Below are positions 1-8,672 of a DNA stretch of 42,562 nt, one piece after another. The notes under the pieces are model-generated. The model was not told where the DNA came from. It was given only the letters and a program-made list of their open reading frames with translations, and ran no database searches. The stretch lies in NCBI GenBank assembly GCA_019310525.1, contig JAFDEE010000037.1:1-42562 (forward strand), given 5' to 3'. Numbering within the stretch: the first letter of the stretch is position 1; each line of letters starts with the position of its first letter. This stretch comes from Deltaproteobacteria bacterium (GTDB lineage: Bacteria > Desulfobacterota > DSM-4660 > Desulfatiglandales > HGW-15). The position numbers and the translations under genes were made by a program.

Positions 1-194
1 TCCAGAGCCGGGATCAAGTAATCGTGCGGCAAACCGAAACTGATGCGCACAAAATGATCCAACCCGAAATGGTCGCCAGGTACGATGAGCACGCTCTTTT
101 CCCGGCGCAGGCGTTCCGTAAACGCGGAAGAATTCACGTTCAAGTGATAACGGATAAAAGCGATAGCCGCGGCATCGGGCGGGGTCAGTGAAAC
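1..194 (-). pseudogene. Truncated class I/II aminotransferase, C-terminal remnant
   Basis: Reading the minus strand, an open frame enters from beyond the left edge and covers about 64 residues. It contains VLIVPGDHFG followed by FVRISFGLP, the kind of C-terminal segment seen in PLP-dependent class I/II aminotransferases (the small domain that carries the arginine binding the substrate carboxylate). Upstream, homology stops at about position 194 and an in-frame TAA lies at 216-218, with no start codon or ribosome binding site between. The break coincides with the 13-bp sequence at 197-209 that recurs at 402-414, so the 5' part was probably lost in an insertion or deletion involving that repeat. 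What is seen is the open tail and the stop; the family call rests on motif memory; loss of function is inferred. The lysine-bearing core is absent from this side, and the 3' end lies outside the window. Confidence 0.6.
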
Positions 195-196
195 CC

Positions 197-414
197 AAAT
201 TGAACGATTCCTGTATTATACATCCTGGCTACTACCCTTCTCTGGGTCTCTTTTCATGTTCAATAATATCATTGAGCTAAAAGGGAGGTGGTTTTTTCAT
301 GGGGTCATAATCTGGGTTAAAACTTACAAATATTTTTTCTTGACAAGATTTCCAACAAATTTTTTTTCAACAAAATTAGTTGTGAAATTTTGGTAGCACC
401 TAAATTGAACGATT
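197..414. repeat. 13-bp direct repeat pair bounding an AT-rich segment
   Basis: The sequence AAATTGAACGATT occurs at 197-209 and again at 402-414 in the same orientation, and both are followed by C- or T-rich sequence. The roughly 190 bp between them is AT-rich, with poly-T stretches and no convincing coding frame. The left copy sits at the point where the aminotransferase remnant loses homology, so the pair may mark the edges or target duplications of a decayed mobile element. The element type is not recognisable. Confidence 0.5.
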
Positions 415-842
415 TCCGAGTTTTCAGGACACCTGCCTGAGGCACGCGTATCCGCCAGTTGCTTGGCGGAAACGTAGAGGAAGGAACCTCTTTTATCCTT
501 CAGCCATTGGATGCAATCAAGACACCTTAACATATCGAAATAAAAGTCAATTTCACTATGAATGCTTAATTTAAAACAATTTCTTGAATTTTTTGCTGAT
601 TCCACTCCATACCCATCAAGCTTATTACAAGATGCGGGGAACGAATGCATCCATTTTGGTTGACACCGATTGAGCCGAGTTATAGAAATCAGGATGGAGG
701 GAGACCAGTGGGAGACCCGCCGGGTGATGGAAATCGACCCGATCATAAATCAGACAAAATCACGTCTCTCCTCACACAGCTGACACCATCAACATCAAAT
801 CAATCAACGCGGTCATGGAAACCCCAGTCAGCGAATCTGACC
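415..842. other. Non-coding decayed region
   Basis: No gene is supported here. A 140-codon open frame on the minus strand (324-746) has no family resemblance, no ribosome binding site and low-complexity ends. A small hairpin TCCGCCA-N6-TGGCGGA lies near 448-467; a related GTCCGCC/GGCGGAC hairpin occurs inside the repeat element at 38077-38503. The stretch reads as relic intergenic DNA. Confidence 0.45.
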
Positions 843-890
843 GGCTGTTGAAAAACGCCTCAAGCGCAGCGGCTTTTCATTTCAACAGCC
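843..890. repeat. 11-bp inverted repeat (hairpin)
   Basis: GGCTGTTGAAA at 843-853 is perfectly matched by TTTCAACAGCC at 880-890 around a 26-nt loop. There is no adjacent gene it could terminate, so it is more likely a small palindromic repeat unit than a functional terminator. Confidence 0.6.
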
Positions 891-900
891 TGCTTAAATG

Positions 901-1167
901 TATTATCCCGGATTATGCAATTGCCAAGTTTGCCGAAGATGCAAGGCGTAAGGTGCCCCAGACTACTTTCAGTACTTCGAGCGCCTTACAACGCAGCAGA
1001 TTCGGCAAAATCGGCAATTCCGAAGGGTGACGAATTTTGATAAATTTGATGTTTCCTGACTGCACCTTTTTGGTGAATGCAATCTGATCTGGAAAGATGT
1101 CCAACAGTCCACAATCATTAAAGAAACAGCTTCCTTCAAAATTTGTCATGCATAATCTGGGATTATC
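901..1167. repeat. Inverted-repeat-bounded element with a nested inverted repeat
   Basis: The left end at 901-919 (TATTATCCCGGATTATGCA) pairs with the right end at 1149-1167 (TGCATAATCTGGGATTATC) with about two mismatches over 19 bp. Inside, a second imperfect inverted repeat runs from about 919-956 to 981-1020, with the shared core TTTGCCGAA. No coding frame fills the 267 bp. The structure is that of a short non-autonomous element (MITE-like) or of one element inserted in another. No target duplication was established. Confidence 0.55.
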
Positions 1168-1483
1168 TGCCCCGCTTAATCCAACCTTTTGATGAGTTAC
1201 GAGCCGATTTGGAAAATCGCCTGAAATTCCGTGATTATCTCTTCACTGTAAAACGAAAGAAAGCATGGCAACCCATGACGGGACACGTTGAATCAACGAA
1301 AAGGCCGATAACCCGAAACCATGAGGGAAAAGCAGCCCCCGACTGATTCCCGCCCGTGCCTTTCCCATCAGCTGTCAAGGATGGGGTTCATTTAGGGAAA
1401 ATGGTTTCAACGGGGGAAAACGCACTATTTCAATAGACTGTTAAGGACACCGGGGAAATCCGGAGCGAAACCAGGAGGAGAAC
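1168..1483. other. Intergenic leader upstream of the amidohydrolase
   Basis: No coding sequence is supported between the repeat element and the amidohydrolase start. The last 100 bases are the likely promoter and leader of that gene, ending in a strong CCAGGAGGAG ribosome binding site. No convincing -35/-10 or -24/-12 pair could be picked out. Confidence 0.4.
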
Positions 1484-2686
1484 ATGAAATGGGCCTTTGT
1501 AAACGGCCGGATCATCGTGGGGGATGGCCGGCTTTTTGAGCGCGGAACCGTGCTGGTGGAAGGAGAAAGGATCACGAAAGTTACAGAAGGGAATACACCA
1601 CCTATTCCCGGAGATGCAGAGATTGTTTCCCTGGAGGGACGGACCCTGATGCCCGGGTTCATTGATTGCCATGTCCATCTGTGCCTCGACGCAGGACCCG
1701 ACCCGGTCGGATCCTGCCTGACCGATCCCCTGCCCATCATCGTGCTAAAGGCCGCGGATGCCGCCCGAAGGACCCTGATGGCCGGAGTCACCACGGTACG
1801 GGACCTCGGAGGAAAGGCAGGGATAGATATCCAGATCAAGCGGGCCATCACATCCGGACTGATCCAGGGCCCCCGCATGCTGGTGAGCGGACAGATGATC
1901 TGCATGACAGGGGGGCACGGATGGCAGGTAGGACGTGAAGCCGACGGCCCGGATGAAGTCCGGAAGGCGGCCCGGGAGCAGATCAAGAGCGGAGCAGACA
2001 TTGTCAAGCTTATGGCTACCGGGGGAGTCATGACAGAAGGAGTGGAACCGGGGAGTCCTCAACTTTCGGAAGAAGAACTCCGGGCAGGCGTCCGGGAGGC
2101 CCACAAGGCGGGGAAGAAAACAGCCACCCATGCCATGGGGACTGAAGGCATTCTTAATGCTCTGCGGGCGGGAATCGACAGTATAGAACACGGCGTCTAC
2201 CTCGACGAGGAGGCCCTGACCATAATGGCCGAACGAAACGTTCCCTTCATTCCCACCGTATCCGCCCTGTACAATATCGAAACCAAGGGGACCGAGGCGG
2301 GCATTCCGGACTTCGCGGTGGAAAAGACCTTGAGAGTCAAACCTCATCACCTTCAAAGCGTCAGAATGGCCAGAGAGGCCGGTGTTTCCATTGCCATGGG
2401 CACCGATGCCGGCACACCCTTCAACCGCCACGGTGAAAACTTAGGCGAACTGGAGCGGCTCGTGGAGTCAGGTTTTTCACCCATGGAAGCCATCGAGGCC
2501 GGAACCCGCGTAGCGGCGGGGGTCTTGGGGCTCGATGATATCCTGGGCACCATTGAAGAGGGCAAACTGGCCGACCTGATCGTGGTCGAGGGAAACCCCT
2601 TGGAGGATGTGAGCATTCTCCGGCAAAGGGAGGCTCTTGTCCATGTGATCAAGGGAGGAAAAGCGGCCGAGAAAAGCCCGAAGTAA
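1484..2686 (+). CDS. Metal-dependent amidohydrolase (imidazolonepropionase / prolidase-like subgroup)
   Basis: This 400-residue protein is a complete amidohydrolase-superfamily TIM-barrel enzyme that should hydrolyse a C-N bond of an amide, cyclic amide or dipeptide-like substrate in the cytoplasm. Visible ligands are the HVH pair (H63, H65), a lysine in the IVKLMATGG segment (K175, the usual carboxylated bridging lysine), H216 in THAMG, H236 in EHG, and D308 in GTDAGTP. The C-terminal IEEGKLADLIVVEGNP segment is typical of the subgroup with a small beta-sandwich. The start is set by a strong AGGAGG. A binding protein follows 27 bp downstream on the same strand, suggesting that the substrate is an imported oligomeric or amide compound. 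The exact substrate cannot be read from the sequence; imidazolonepropionase proper is unlikely because no hut genes are nearby. Confidence 0.88.
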   Translation: MKWAFVNGRIIVGDGRLFERGTVLVEGERITKVTEGNTPPIPGDAEIVSLEGRTLMPGFIDCHVHLCLDAGPDPVGSCLTDPLPIIVLKAADAARRTLMAGVTTVRDLGGKAGIDIQIKRAITSGLIQGPRMLVSGQMICMTGGHGWQVGREADGPDEVRKAAREQIKSGADIVKLMATGGVMTEGVEPGSPQLSEEELRAGVREAHKAGKKTATHAMGTEGILNALRAGIDSIEHGVYLDEEALTIMAERNVPFIPTVSALYNIETKGTEAGIPDFAVEKTLRVKPHHLQSVRMAREAGVSIAMGTDAGTPFNRHGENLGELERLVESGFSPMEAIEAGTRVAAGVLGLDDILGTIEEGKLADLIVVEGNPLEDVSILRQREALVHVIKGGKAAEKSPK

Positions 2687-2713
2687 AACCCATCATCAGA
2701 GAGGAGGAGGATC

Positions 2714-4273
2714 ATGGCGAGGAACAAGGCACCCCTGAAAAGCATGGTGATAGTGGTTTCCCTGCTCATTGGGCTGGGATTCTGTCTCTCCCCGGCTTCA
2801 GCCCGGGCCGAAATCAATGAACTCCGAATCGGGATCGGGATCGATGCCGACACCCTGAATCCCCAGGAACAGACCACTTCCCTTTTCATGAACATCTGCT
2901 ACCTCATCCACGACTTCCTGTTCTACCAGGCGGCGGACGGGACCTTGCAGCCCAGGTTGGCGGAGAGTTACTCAGTATCGAAGGACGGTCTCACTTACAC
3001 CGTTCGTCTGCGCAAGGACGTGACATTCAGTGACGGGACCCCCTTTGATGCCAAGGCCATGAAACTGACCTTTGACCGTGCCTTGGACCCCAAGTTGAGA
3101 GTACCCCTGCGTTTCCTGATCGGCATGGTCAAGTCGGTCTCGATTGCGGACAAATATACCATCAAAATCCACCTCAAGTACCCCTATGCCCCCATGGCAG
3201 CCACCCTTTCGGCCCACGTTCTCCTTCCCATCTCTCCTGCGGCCATAAAAAAATACGGCCAGGACGTACGCCAGCATCCGGTCGGAGCCGGCCCTTACGT
3301 GCTGAAGGAATGGGTGAAAGGAGACAAAATAGTTCTGGAGCGAAACGAGCATTACTGGGGCAAGCGACCCACCGTGAAAAGACTGGTCTTCAAGGTCGTC
3401 CCCGAGACATCCACCCGGGAGGCCATGCTCAGGAGCGGCGAACTGGATATATGTTACAAGCCTTCCCCCGCCAATGTGGCGGCCCTCAAGGCCGATCCCG
3501 GCATCACGGTGGAGATGCCCTTGGACACCCGTACCATCTTCATGGGCATGAACTGCCAAAAGGGCCCGACCCGGAACAAGCTTGTACGCCAGGCTTTGAA
3601 TTATGCCGTGGACAAGAAGGCCATTGTAAAGAAAATTCTCTTCGACACCGGCGTGCCCATGGACGGACCCACCTCTCCCCTCCTCTTCGGTTATCACAAA
3701 ATGGCCCACCAGTACGATTACAACCCCGAAAAGGCTAAGGAACTCCTGAAGAAGGCCAACTTTGATTTCAATCAGACCCTCCACATGCGGACCCCCAACG
3801 GGCGTTACAACTTCGACAAACAGGTCTCCGAGGCCATCCAGGCCTATTTCCAGGCAATCGGCATCAAAACGGAACTCAGGACTTATGACTGGCCGACTTA
3901 CGTTGCCGGCCTGCTCAAGCCCATCGAACAAAGCGAACTGGAACTCTTTCTGTTGGGGTGGGGGCCCATGATCCTGGACGCTGATATGGCCCTTTACGGG
4001 CAATTCCATTCCAGTGTCAATCCTCCCAAGGGTCTCGGCTCATCTTTTTACACTAACGCCGAATTCGATGATCTGCTCGAGAAGACCAGGAGGGAACAAG
4101 ACCCGCAAAAACGGCTGGCCCTTTTCAAGAGGGCCTCTGAGATTGTTTGGGATGATTGCCCCTGGCTGTGGCTCCACGTGGAAAAATTCGTCATCGCTTA
4201 CAGAAGCGACCTGACCAATCTCCTGGTCACCAACACGGAGATGTTCTTCCCGACTTACATGAAGAAAAAGTAA
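2714..4273 (+). CDS. ABC transporter solute-binding protein, family 5 (peptide/nickel type)
   Basis: This 519-residue periplasmic binding protein opens with an N-terminal signal peptide (basic start, hydrophobic stretch at about residues 11-25, probable cleavage after the ASARA motif near residue 36). The mature part shows family-5 hallmarks: a LAESYSVSKDGLTYTVRLRK segment, DGTPFDAKAMKLTFDRAL, and GAGPYVLKEWVKGDKIVLERN. It should capture a peptide-like or other amphiphilic solute for an ABC importer. It has no permease or ATPase of its own; the nearest are in the minus-strand operon at 5739-12130, which has its own binding protein. It is cotranscribed with the amidohydrolase (27 bp gap, GAGGAGGAGG ribosome binding site). 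It may offer the same importer a second specificity; that is inference. Confidence 0.9.
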   Translation: MARNKAPLKSMVIVVSLLIGLGFCLSPASARAEINELRIGIGIDADTLNPQEQTTSLFMNICYLIHDFLFYQAADGTLQPRLAESYSVSKDGLTYTVRLRKDVTFSDGTPFDAKAMKLTFDRALDPKLRVPLRFLIGMVKSVSIADKYTIKIHLKYPYAPMAATLSAHVLLPISPAAIKKYGQDVRQHPVGAGPYVLKEWVKGDKIVLERNEHYWGKRPTVKRLVFKVVPETSTREAMLRSGELDICYKPSPANVAALKADPGITVEMPLDTRTIFMGMNCQKGPTRNKLVRQALNYAVDKKAIVKKILFDTGVPMDGPTSPLLFGYHKMAHQYDYNPEKAKELLKKANFDFNQTLHMRTPNGRYNFDKQVSEAIQAYFQAIGIKTELRTYDWPTYVAGLLKPIEQSELELFLLGWGPMILDADMALYGQFHSSVNPPKGLGSSFYTNAEFDDLLEKTRREQDPQKRLALFKRASEIVWDDCPWLWLHVEKFVIAYRSDLTNLLVTNTEMFFPTYMKKK

Positions 4274-4287
4274 TTCGAGGAGGTTCC

Positions 4288-4320
4288 GCCGGTCCGATCG
4301 CTGTTTTCGATCGGACCGGC
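4288..4320 (+). terminator. Perfect 13-bp hairpin after the binding-protein gene
   Basis: GCCGGTCCGATCG at 4288-4300 pairs perfectly with 4308-4320 around a 7-nt loop, 15 bp past the stop codon. Only a weak TTCT follows, so it is a terminator-like or transcript-end-stabilising hairpin rather than a textbook intrinsic terminator. It lies between two converging units and may serve both. Confidence 0.6.
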
Positions 4321-4418
4321 TTCTAATGGATGAATCCGGGATGATCCGTCTGCTCTTCTACCTGGTCATTCTGGATTGGGAAGGCATGGCACGTACGTGG
4401 GGACATGTTGCCCTGAGA

Positions 4419-5717
4419 TCATGGGGATGGGAGGCGATGTTTTTCTTCCCTGATAAGCAGGGCGCAAAGGAAGGCCATGAGGGAAAGGGCCGCCGAGATG
4501 ATAAAGGCAGGATGATAACTACCCGTCCGGTCGAAGATCACACCGCCCATGAAGGCCCAGAACCCACCGCCTATGTGGTGGATAGTGGTAATGAATCCCG
4601 AGATGAGGCCCAGATTTGAAAAACCGAAAAGCCTGCCCACCAGGATCGCATTCAACGGCGCCGTAATCAGCAGGGTGAAGCCGAAGGCGCCGGAGAAAAA
4701 ATAAAAACCCGCCCTGGTATGAAACCGAAGCAAGAGAAGAAAGAGGAAAGTGCGCAGGAGGAAGGTGAGAGCGATGGGAATCTTCGTTCCGATCCTGTCC
4801 GAGAGGGGGCCTGCCACAAGGATTCCCGCAAGGCTCAGGAGCCCGAGCCATCCCAGCATGTTACCGGCAATGGCCGGTGAAATTCCGTAGTCTGTCACCA
4901 TAGGGATGAGATGGGTGGTGACTAAAAAATCCCCGCCGCCGCAGACGAACATTACAAACACAAAGAGCCAAAAAGAACGGGTCCTCATGGCCTGGCGAAG
5001 CCCCAGGTCCGGCAAACCCGCCTCAGCCGACCGGCTGTCGTCTCCCGCCTCCGAAGCTCCCCCTTCCACGTATCCCCAGGGTTTAAGCCCAAGGCCCTGT
5101 GGATCCCCTTTTATGACGAAAAGGGCAAGACCCAGAATCACGACCAACATCAGCAGCCCGAGGACGAAGTAGGAACACCTCCAACCATATCGAAGCACCA
5201 GCCCGGTGAAGGCTGGAACCAGGATGAACTGCCCCAGACAGCTCCCTGCCAGGCCCAGGCTGACGGCCAAGCCCCGGTGTCTGTGGAACCACTTGCTCAA
5301 AAGGGCGGCGACCAGGGGAACGGTGGTTCCTCCCATGCCGACGGCGGCCAATACCCCGTATAAGAGAAAAAACTGCCAGAATCGCTCAACCAGGGCCAGG
5401 CCCATGAATCCGGAGGTAAGGAGCACGGCTGAAAAGGCGATAACCCACCTTGGTCCGTATCGGTCATAGGCTCTTCCGGTGACAAGGAGGCTCAGGGCAA
5501 ATACCGTCATGTTGGCGAAAAATGCCAGGGAGACAGCGCTCCTGTCCCATCCGAATTCAGCCATGAGGGGCTTGAAGACGACCCCAATGGTGAACCTGGC
5601 CCCACTCGTCAGAAACAAAATCACGAAACATGCAGCCAGCACATACCAGCCGAAAAATAACGGACTTCGAGTGTTCGAAGCGAGAGGGCTTACCGCCCCT
5701 TTCTTATGAAAGACCAT
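4419..5717 (-). CDS. MFS transporter, monocarboxylate / oxalate-formate antiporter-like
   Basis: This 432-residue major facilitator protein has about twelve hydrophobic segments. The N-terminal half begins FFGWYVLAACFVILFL and includes the loop motif GRAYDRYGPRW (the MFS motif-A region between helices 2 and 3). This opening and the following FGWDRSAVSLAF resemble the OFA/MCT-type family that carries small organic acids. It lies 21 bp after the stop of the ATPase gene and on the same strand, so it is probably the last gene of the ABC operon. It may export or exchange the acid released by hydrolysis of the imported solute, which is inference. The start codon has only a weak GGTGA in front of it. 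The substrate is unknown. Confidence 0.85.
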   Translation of the reverse strand: MVFHKKGAVSPLASNTRSPLFFGWYVLAACFVILFLTSGARFTIGVVFKPLMAEFGWDRSAVSLAFFANMTVFALSLLVTGRAYDRYGPRWVIAFSAVLLTSGFMGLALVERFWQFFLLYGVLAAVGMGGTTVPLVAALLSKWFHRHRGLAVSLGLAGSCLGQFILVPAFTGLVLRYGWRCSYFVLGLLMLVVILGLALFVIKGDPQGLGLKPWGYVEGGASEAGDDSRSAEAGLPDLGLRQAMRTRSFWLFVFVMFVCGGGDFLVTTHLIPMVTDYGISPAIAGNMLGWLGLLSLAGILVAGPLSDRIGTKIPIALTFLLRTFLFLLLLRFHTRAGFYFFSGAFGFTLLITAPLNAILVGRLFGFSNLGLISGFITTIHHIGGGFWAFMGGVIFDRTGSYHPAFIISAALSLMAFLCALLIREEKHRLPSP

Positions 5718-5738
5718 AAGGTTTCACCGACACTGGAC

Positions 5739-6704
5739 CTAGGAATAAAGATGGCATCGAACCATGTGGGTCCGTCCGCCCCCCCCAATCCATCGGATCT
5801 CCGGAGGGACCTCTCTGCAGTGGTCTTTCGCGAGGCGACAGCGGGTATGAAACCGGCAACCCAGGGGAGGATCTTCCGGGCTCGGAATGTCGCCGTTCAG
5901 GACGATCCTCTGGTTGCCCCGGTACGCCGGGTCAGGCCTCGGGATTGCGGAAAGCAGGGCCTCGGTATAGGGATGCTTGGGGGAAGAGAAGAGGATTTCG
6001 CAATCGGTCATTTCCACGACCTGGCCGAGATACATGACGGCGATCCGGTTGCACAGGTGCTCCACGACCGCCAGATCATGGGAGATGAATATCATGGACA
6101 AGCCCAACTGCTTCCTGAGATCTACAAGGAGATTCAATACCTGGGACTGGATGGAGACATCCAGTGCAGAGACGGGTTCGTCTGCGATAACGAGCTTGGG
6201 TTCAAGGGCAATGGCCCTCGCGATTCCGATCCTCTGGCGCTGTCCCCCGGAAAACTCGTGAGGATAGCGGGAAGCGGCCTCCGGTTCAAGCCCTACCATC
6301 TTGAGAAGCCGGGCTACCCTTTCACGCCGCTCTTTACGGTTTCCGACTTTATGGACTATCAGGGGTTCCGCAATGATGTTTCCGACCTTCTGCCGGGAAT
6401 CAAGAGATGCATAGGCGTCCTGAAAGACGAGTTGCATCTCCCTTCGCATGTGCCTTAGTTCCCCGGGCCTCAACTCGCAAAGATTCTTTCCTTCGAGGAA
6501 AACGCTTCCCGATGTGGGCTCGATCAGCCGAAGGAGAAGCCTGGCCAGGGTGGACTTCCCACATCCGGATTCCCCCACCACTCCCAGGGTTTCTCCGCGC
6601 TCAAGGGTGAGATCCACATCTTCAACGGCATGGACCGTACCCTTTCCGCCCCTGGCCGGAAAGTATTTGGTCAGGTTTTGCGCTCTCAACAGTTCACTGC
6701 TCAT
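5739..6704 (-). CDS. Peptide-type ABC transporter ATPase (DppF/OppF-like)
   Basis: This is the second ATPase of the importer, about 321 residues from the ATG at 6704. It shows Walker [10 protein letters not shown], the Q-loop segment QLVFQDAYASL, signature FSGGQRQRIGIARAI, Walker B LVIADEPVSALD, the switch histidine in FISHDL, and the family's C-terminal cysteine-rich extension GCRFHTRCRLA, which in Dpp/Opp ATPases can hold an Fe-S cluster. The ATG at 6704 overlaps the end of the preceding ATPase gene (ATGAGCAGTGA), indicating translational coupling; the longer frame to 6749 would lack that logic. It pairs with the other ATPase to drive the two permeases. Confidence 0.92.
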   Translation of the reverse strand: MSSELLRAQNLTKYFPARGGKGTVHAVEDVDLTLERGETLGVVGESGCGKSTLARLLLRLIEPTSGSVFLEGKNLCELRPGELRHMRREMQLVFQDAYASLDSRQKVGNIIAEPLIVHKVGNRKERRERVARLLKMVGLEPEAASRYPHEFSGGQRQRIGIARAIALEPKLVIADEPVSALDVSIQSQVLNLLVDLRKQLGLSMIFISHDLAVVEHLCNRIAVMYLGQVVEMTDCEILFSSPKHPYTEALLSAIPRPDPAYRGNQRIVLNGDIPSPEDPPLGCRFHTRCRLAKDHCREVPPEIRWIGGGGRTHMVRCHLYS

Positions 6705-7674
6705 AAGGATTCCAACAGGCCAACAGATGGCCGTCTCCGCAATCCACAAATGGAGGAGTCTCCCGGGAACAGGAATCCTGTGCCCGTTCGCAACGGTCTA
6801 CGAAATAACATCCCTTGGGCCGCTGGTCCGGACTCGGGACCACTCCCGGAATGGTGGGGAGATGGGCGCTCTTGTTTCCGATCTTGGGTATGGAGGCCAG
6901 GAGTCCCTTGGTGTAGGGGTGCATCGGGCGAAGGAAAAGCTCCTCCGTGGCGGCCTTTTCCACCATCTTTCCCGCATACATGACCACCACATCATCACAA
7001 AAACCCGCCACGACACCCAGATCATGGGTGATCATCAGGATGGACATCTCCAGCTCTTTCTGGAGCTGGAGAAGGAGATCAAGGATTTGGGCCTGGATGG
7101 TGACGTCCAAAGCGGTAGTGGGCTCATCGGCGATCAACAGGCTCGGCCCGCAGGCCAAGGCCATAGCGATCATGACCCTTTGCCGAAGCCCGCCGGAGAG
7201 TTGGTGGGGATATTGATCGAGCCTGCTCTTTGCAGCGCCCACCCCCACCATCTCCAGCAATTCCACTACCCTCTCGCGGGCCTCATCCTGCCGAAGACCG
7301 CGATGGAGCCGGAGCACTTCGGCGATCTGAAAACCCACGGAGTAAACCGGGTTGAGGCTTGTCATGGGTTCCTGGAAGATCATTCCGATTCTGTTTCCCC
7401 GGATCCGCCGCATCTCCGCATCACTCAGAGAAAGAAGGTCGGTGCCATTGAAAAACACCCGCCCTCCCTCCACGTGGCTGGGCGGGGAAGGGAGAAGGCG
7501 CATGATGGACATGGCCGTCACGCTCTTTCCGCACCCGCTCTCCCCAACCAATCCCACTGTCCGTCCCCGTTCAACCGTGAAGGACACATTTTCCACCACC
7601 CGGACCCTTCCGGTCTCTGTGGTAAAACTGACCGTGAGATCTTCCACCCGGAGGATCTGTTCCGCTTCCGGCAC
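6694..7674 (-). CDS. Peptide-type ABC transporter ATPase (DppD/OppD-like)
   Basis: This is the first ATPase of the importer, about 326 residues. It carries Walker [10 protein letters not shown], the Q-loop region [12 protein letters not shown], signature [15 protein letters not shown], Walker [13 protein letters not shown], and the H-loop MITHDL, then the C-terminal [15 protein letters not shown] cysteine motif. The preferred start is the GTG at 7674, nine bases after a good AAGGAG (7684-7689). A TTG at 7707 overlapping the amidase stop codon is the alternative and would add 11 residues. The protein should work with the DppF-like partner immediately downstream. Confidence 0.9.
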   Translation of the reverse strand: MPEAEQILRVEDLTVSFTTETGRVRVVENVSFTVERGRTVGLVGESGCGKSVTAMSIMRLLPSPPSHVEGGRVFFNGTDLLSLSDAEMRRIRGNRIGMIFQEPMTSLNPVYSVGFQIAEVLRLHRGLRQDEARERVVELLEMVGVGAAKSRLDQYPHQLSGGLRQRVMIAMALACGPSLLIADEPTTALDVTIQAQILDLLLQLQKELEMSILMITHDLGVVAGFCDDVVVMYAGKMVEKAATEELFLRPMHPYTKGLLASIPKIGNKSAHLPTIPGVVPSPDQRPKGCYFVDRCERAQDSCSRETPPFVDCGDGHLLACWNPYEQ

Positions 7675-7703
7675 CGCTCTGGACTCCTTGAAAGAGAAGG
7701 CCC

Positions 7704-8651
7704 TCAAACGAAAACCGCCTTGGGAAAGTAGAAGGAAACGATCCAGTTCGGCGCATCCACGATCTCGCTGATGCGTAAGTCGCCGCAGACGCTGGAGAGC
7801 ATGTAGGCCTCCTCAGGGGAGAGGTCATGTTCCCGGCTGAGCAAATCCACCATGCCGCTCACGGCCTCCCTGGCCGCTTCCATCAGATCCGGACCGATCC
7901 CCGTTGTTACCTCGTAGCCCTTTTCGTCAATGTGACGAGTCACCGGACCGGGAGTTGAAAAGCGGGGGTAAGGCAGGGACATCCCCTTTTCCACCTCCAA
8001 TCGAACCGTGACCTTCATTGGGCTTTCGATGGCCGTGCCGCAGACCTCACCGTCTCCCTGGGCCGCGTGGGCGTCTCCCATGGAGAAAAGGGCCCCGGGC
8101 ACCTCTACAGGAAGGTAGAGCACCGTACCTTCTCCAATGTCCCGGGTGTCCATGTTTCCGCCCACCCTTCGGGGATTCACGACACTGTGCTCACCCCTCT
8201 CACCGGGTGCCACCCCGATGGTTCCGGGAAAGGGTTTAAGGGGAACCCTGATCCCGGGCCGGAATTCCGCGGGCGCCAGGGTTTTAGGGTCATATTCCCA
8301 GATATGAAGGGCCGGGTTCTTGAAACGGTCGGCAAGCAACCCGAAGCCCGGGATAACCGCCGTCCATCCCCAACCCGAAGGGTCGAAGGAGAGGATGGTC
8401 ACCTTGAGGGCATCACCCGGTTGGGCCCCATCCACGAAGACGGGACCGGTTACAGGGTTGACCCTGGAAAAGTCCAGGGCGGCGACCTCCTCAAGGGTGG
8501 AACGGGCAGAGAGCTGCCCTCCCGAGGCGTCCACCGTCTCGATTTCCACCACGCTCCCGGGGGAAACCGTCAGGGCGGGGGAAAGGGAAGGGTTCCACCC
8601 AAAGTGGCTGCTCTCCTTATGAACCGTGTAATCCGGTTGAATGGAAGTCAT
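7704..8651 (-). CDS. Acetamidase/formamidase family protein (FmdA/AmdA-like)
   Basis: This 315-residue protein belongs to the FmdA/AmdA family, beta-rich cytoplasmic hydrolases that release ammonia and a short acid from simple amides. Family-like segments include the N-terminal HFGWNPSLSPALTVSPGSVV, the FVDGAQPGDALKVTILSF stretch, VNPRRVGGNMDTRDIGEGT and FSMGDAHAAQGDGEV; the last holds the conserved aspartate and histidine thought to bind metal. Its length matches the family. It has a GGAAAGG ribosome binding site and sits between the binding protein and ATPase genes of the ABC importer, so the imported solute may be its substrate. That placement is observed; the substrate link is inference. 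Confidence 0.88.
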   Translation of the reverse strand: MTSIQPDYTVHKESSHFGWNPSLSPALTVSPGSVVEIETVDASGGQLSARSTLEEVAALDFSRVNPVTGPVFVDGAQPGDALKVTILSFDPSGWGWTAVIPGFGLLADRFKNPALHIWEYDPKTLAPAEFRPGIRVPLKPFPGTIGVAPGERGEHSVVNPRRVGGNMDTRDIGEGTVLYLPVEVPGALFSMGDAHAAQGDGEVCGTAIESPMKVTVRLEVEKGMSLPYPRFSTPGPVTRHIDEKGYEVTTGIGPDLMEAAREAVSGMVDLLSREHDLSPEEAYMLSSVCGDLRISEIVDAPNWIVSFYFPKAVFV

Positions 8652-8672
8652 AACCTTTCCTTTCTCTTTACA

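Noticed and set aside
324-746. 140-codon minus-strand open frame
   Set aside because: No ribosome binding site, no family resemblance, overlaps direct repeat and palindromic relics; reads as open by chance.
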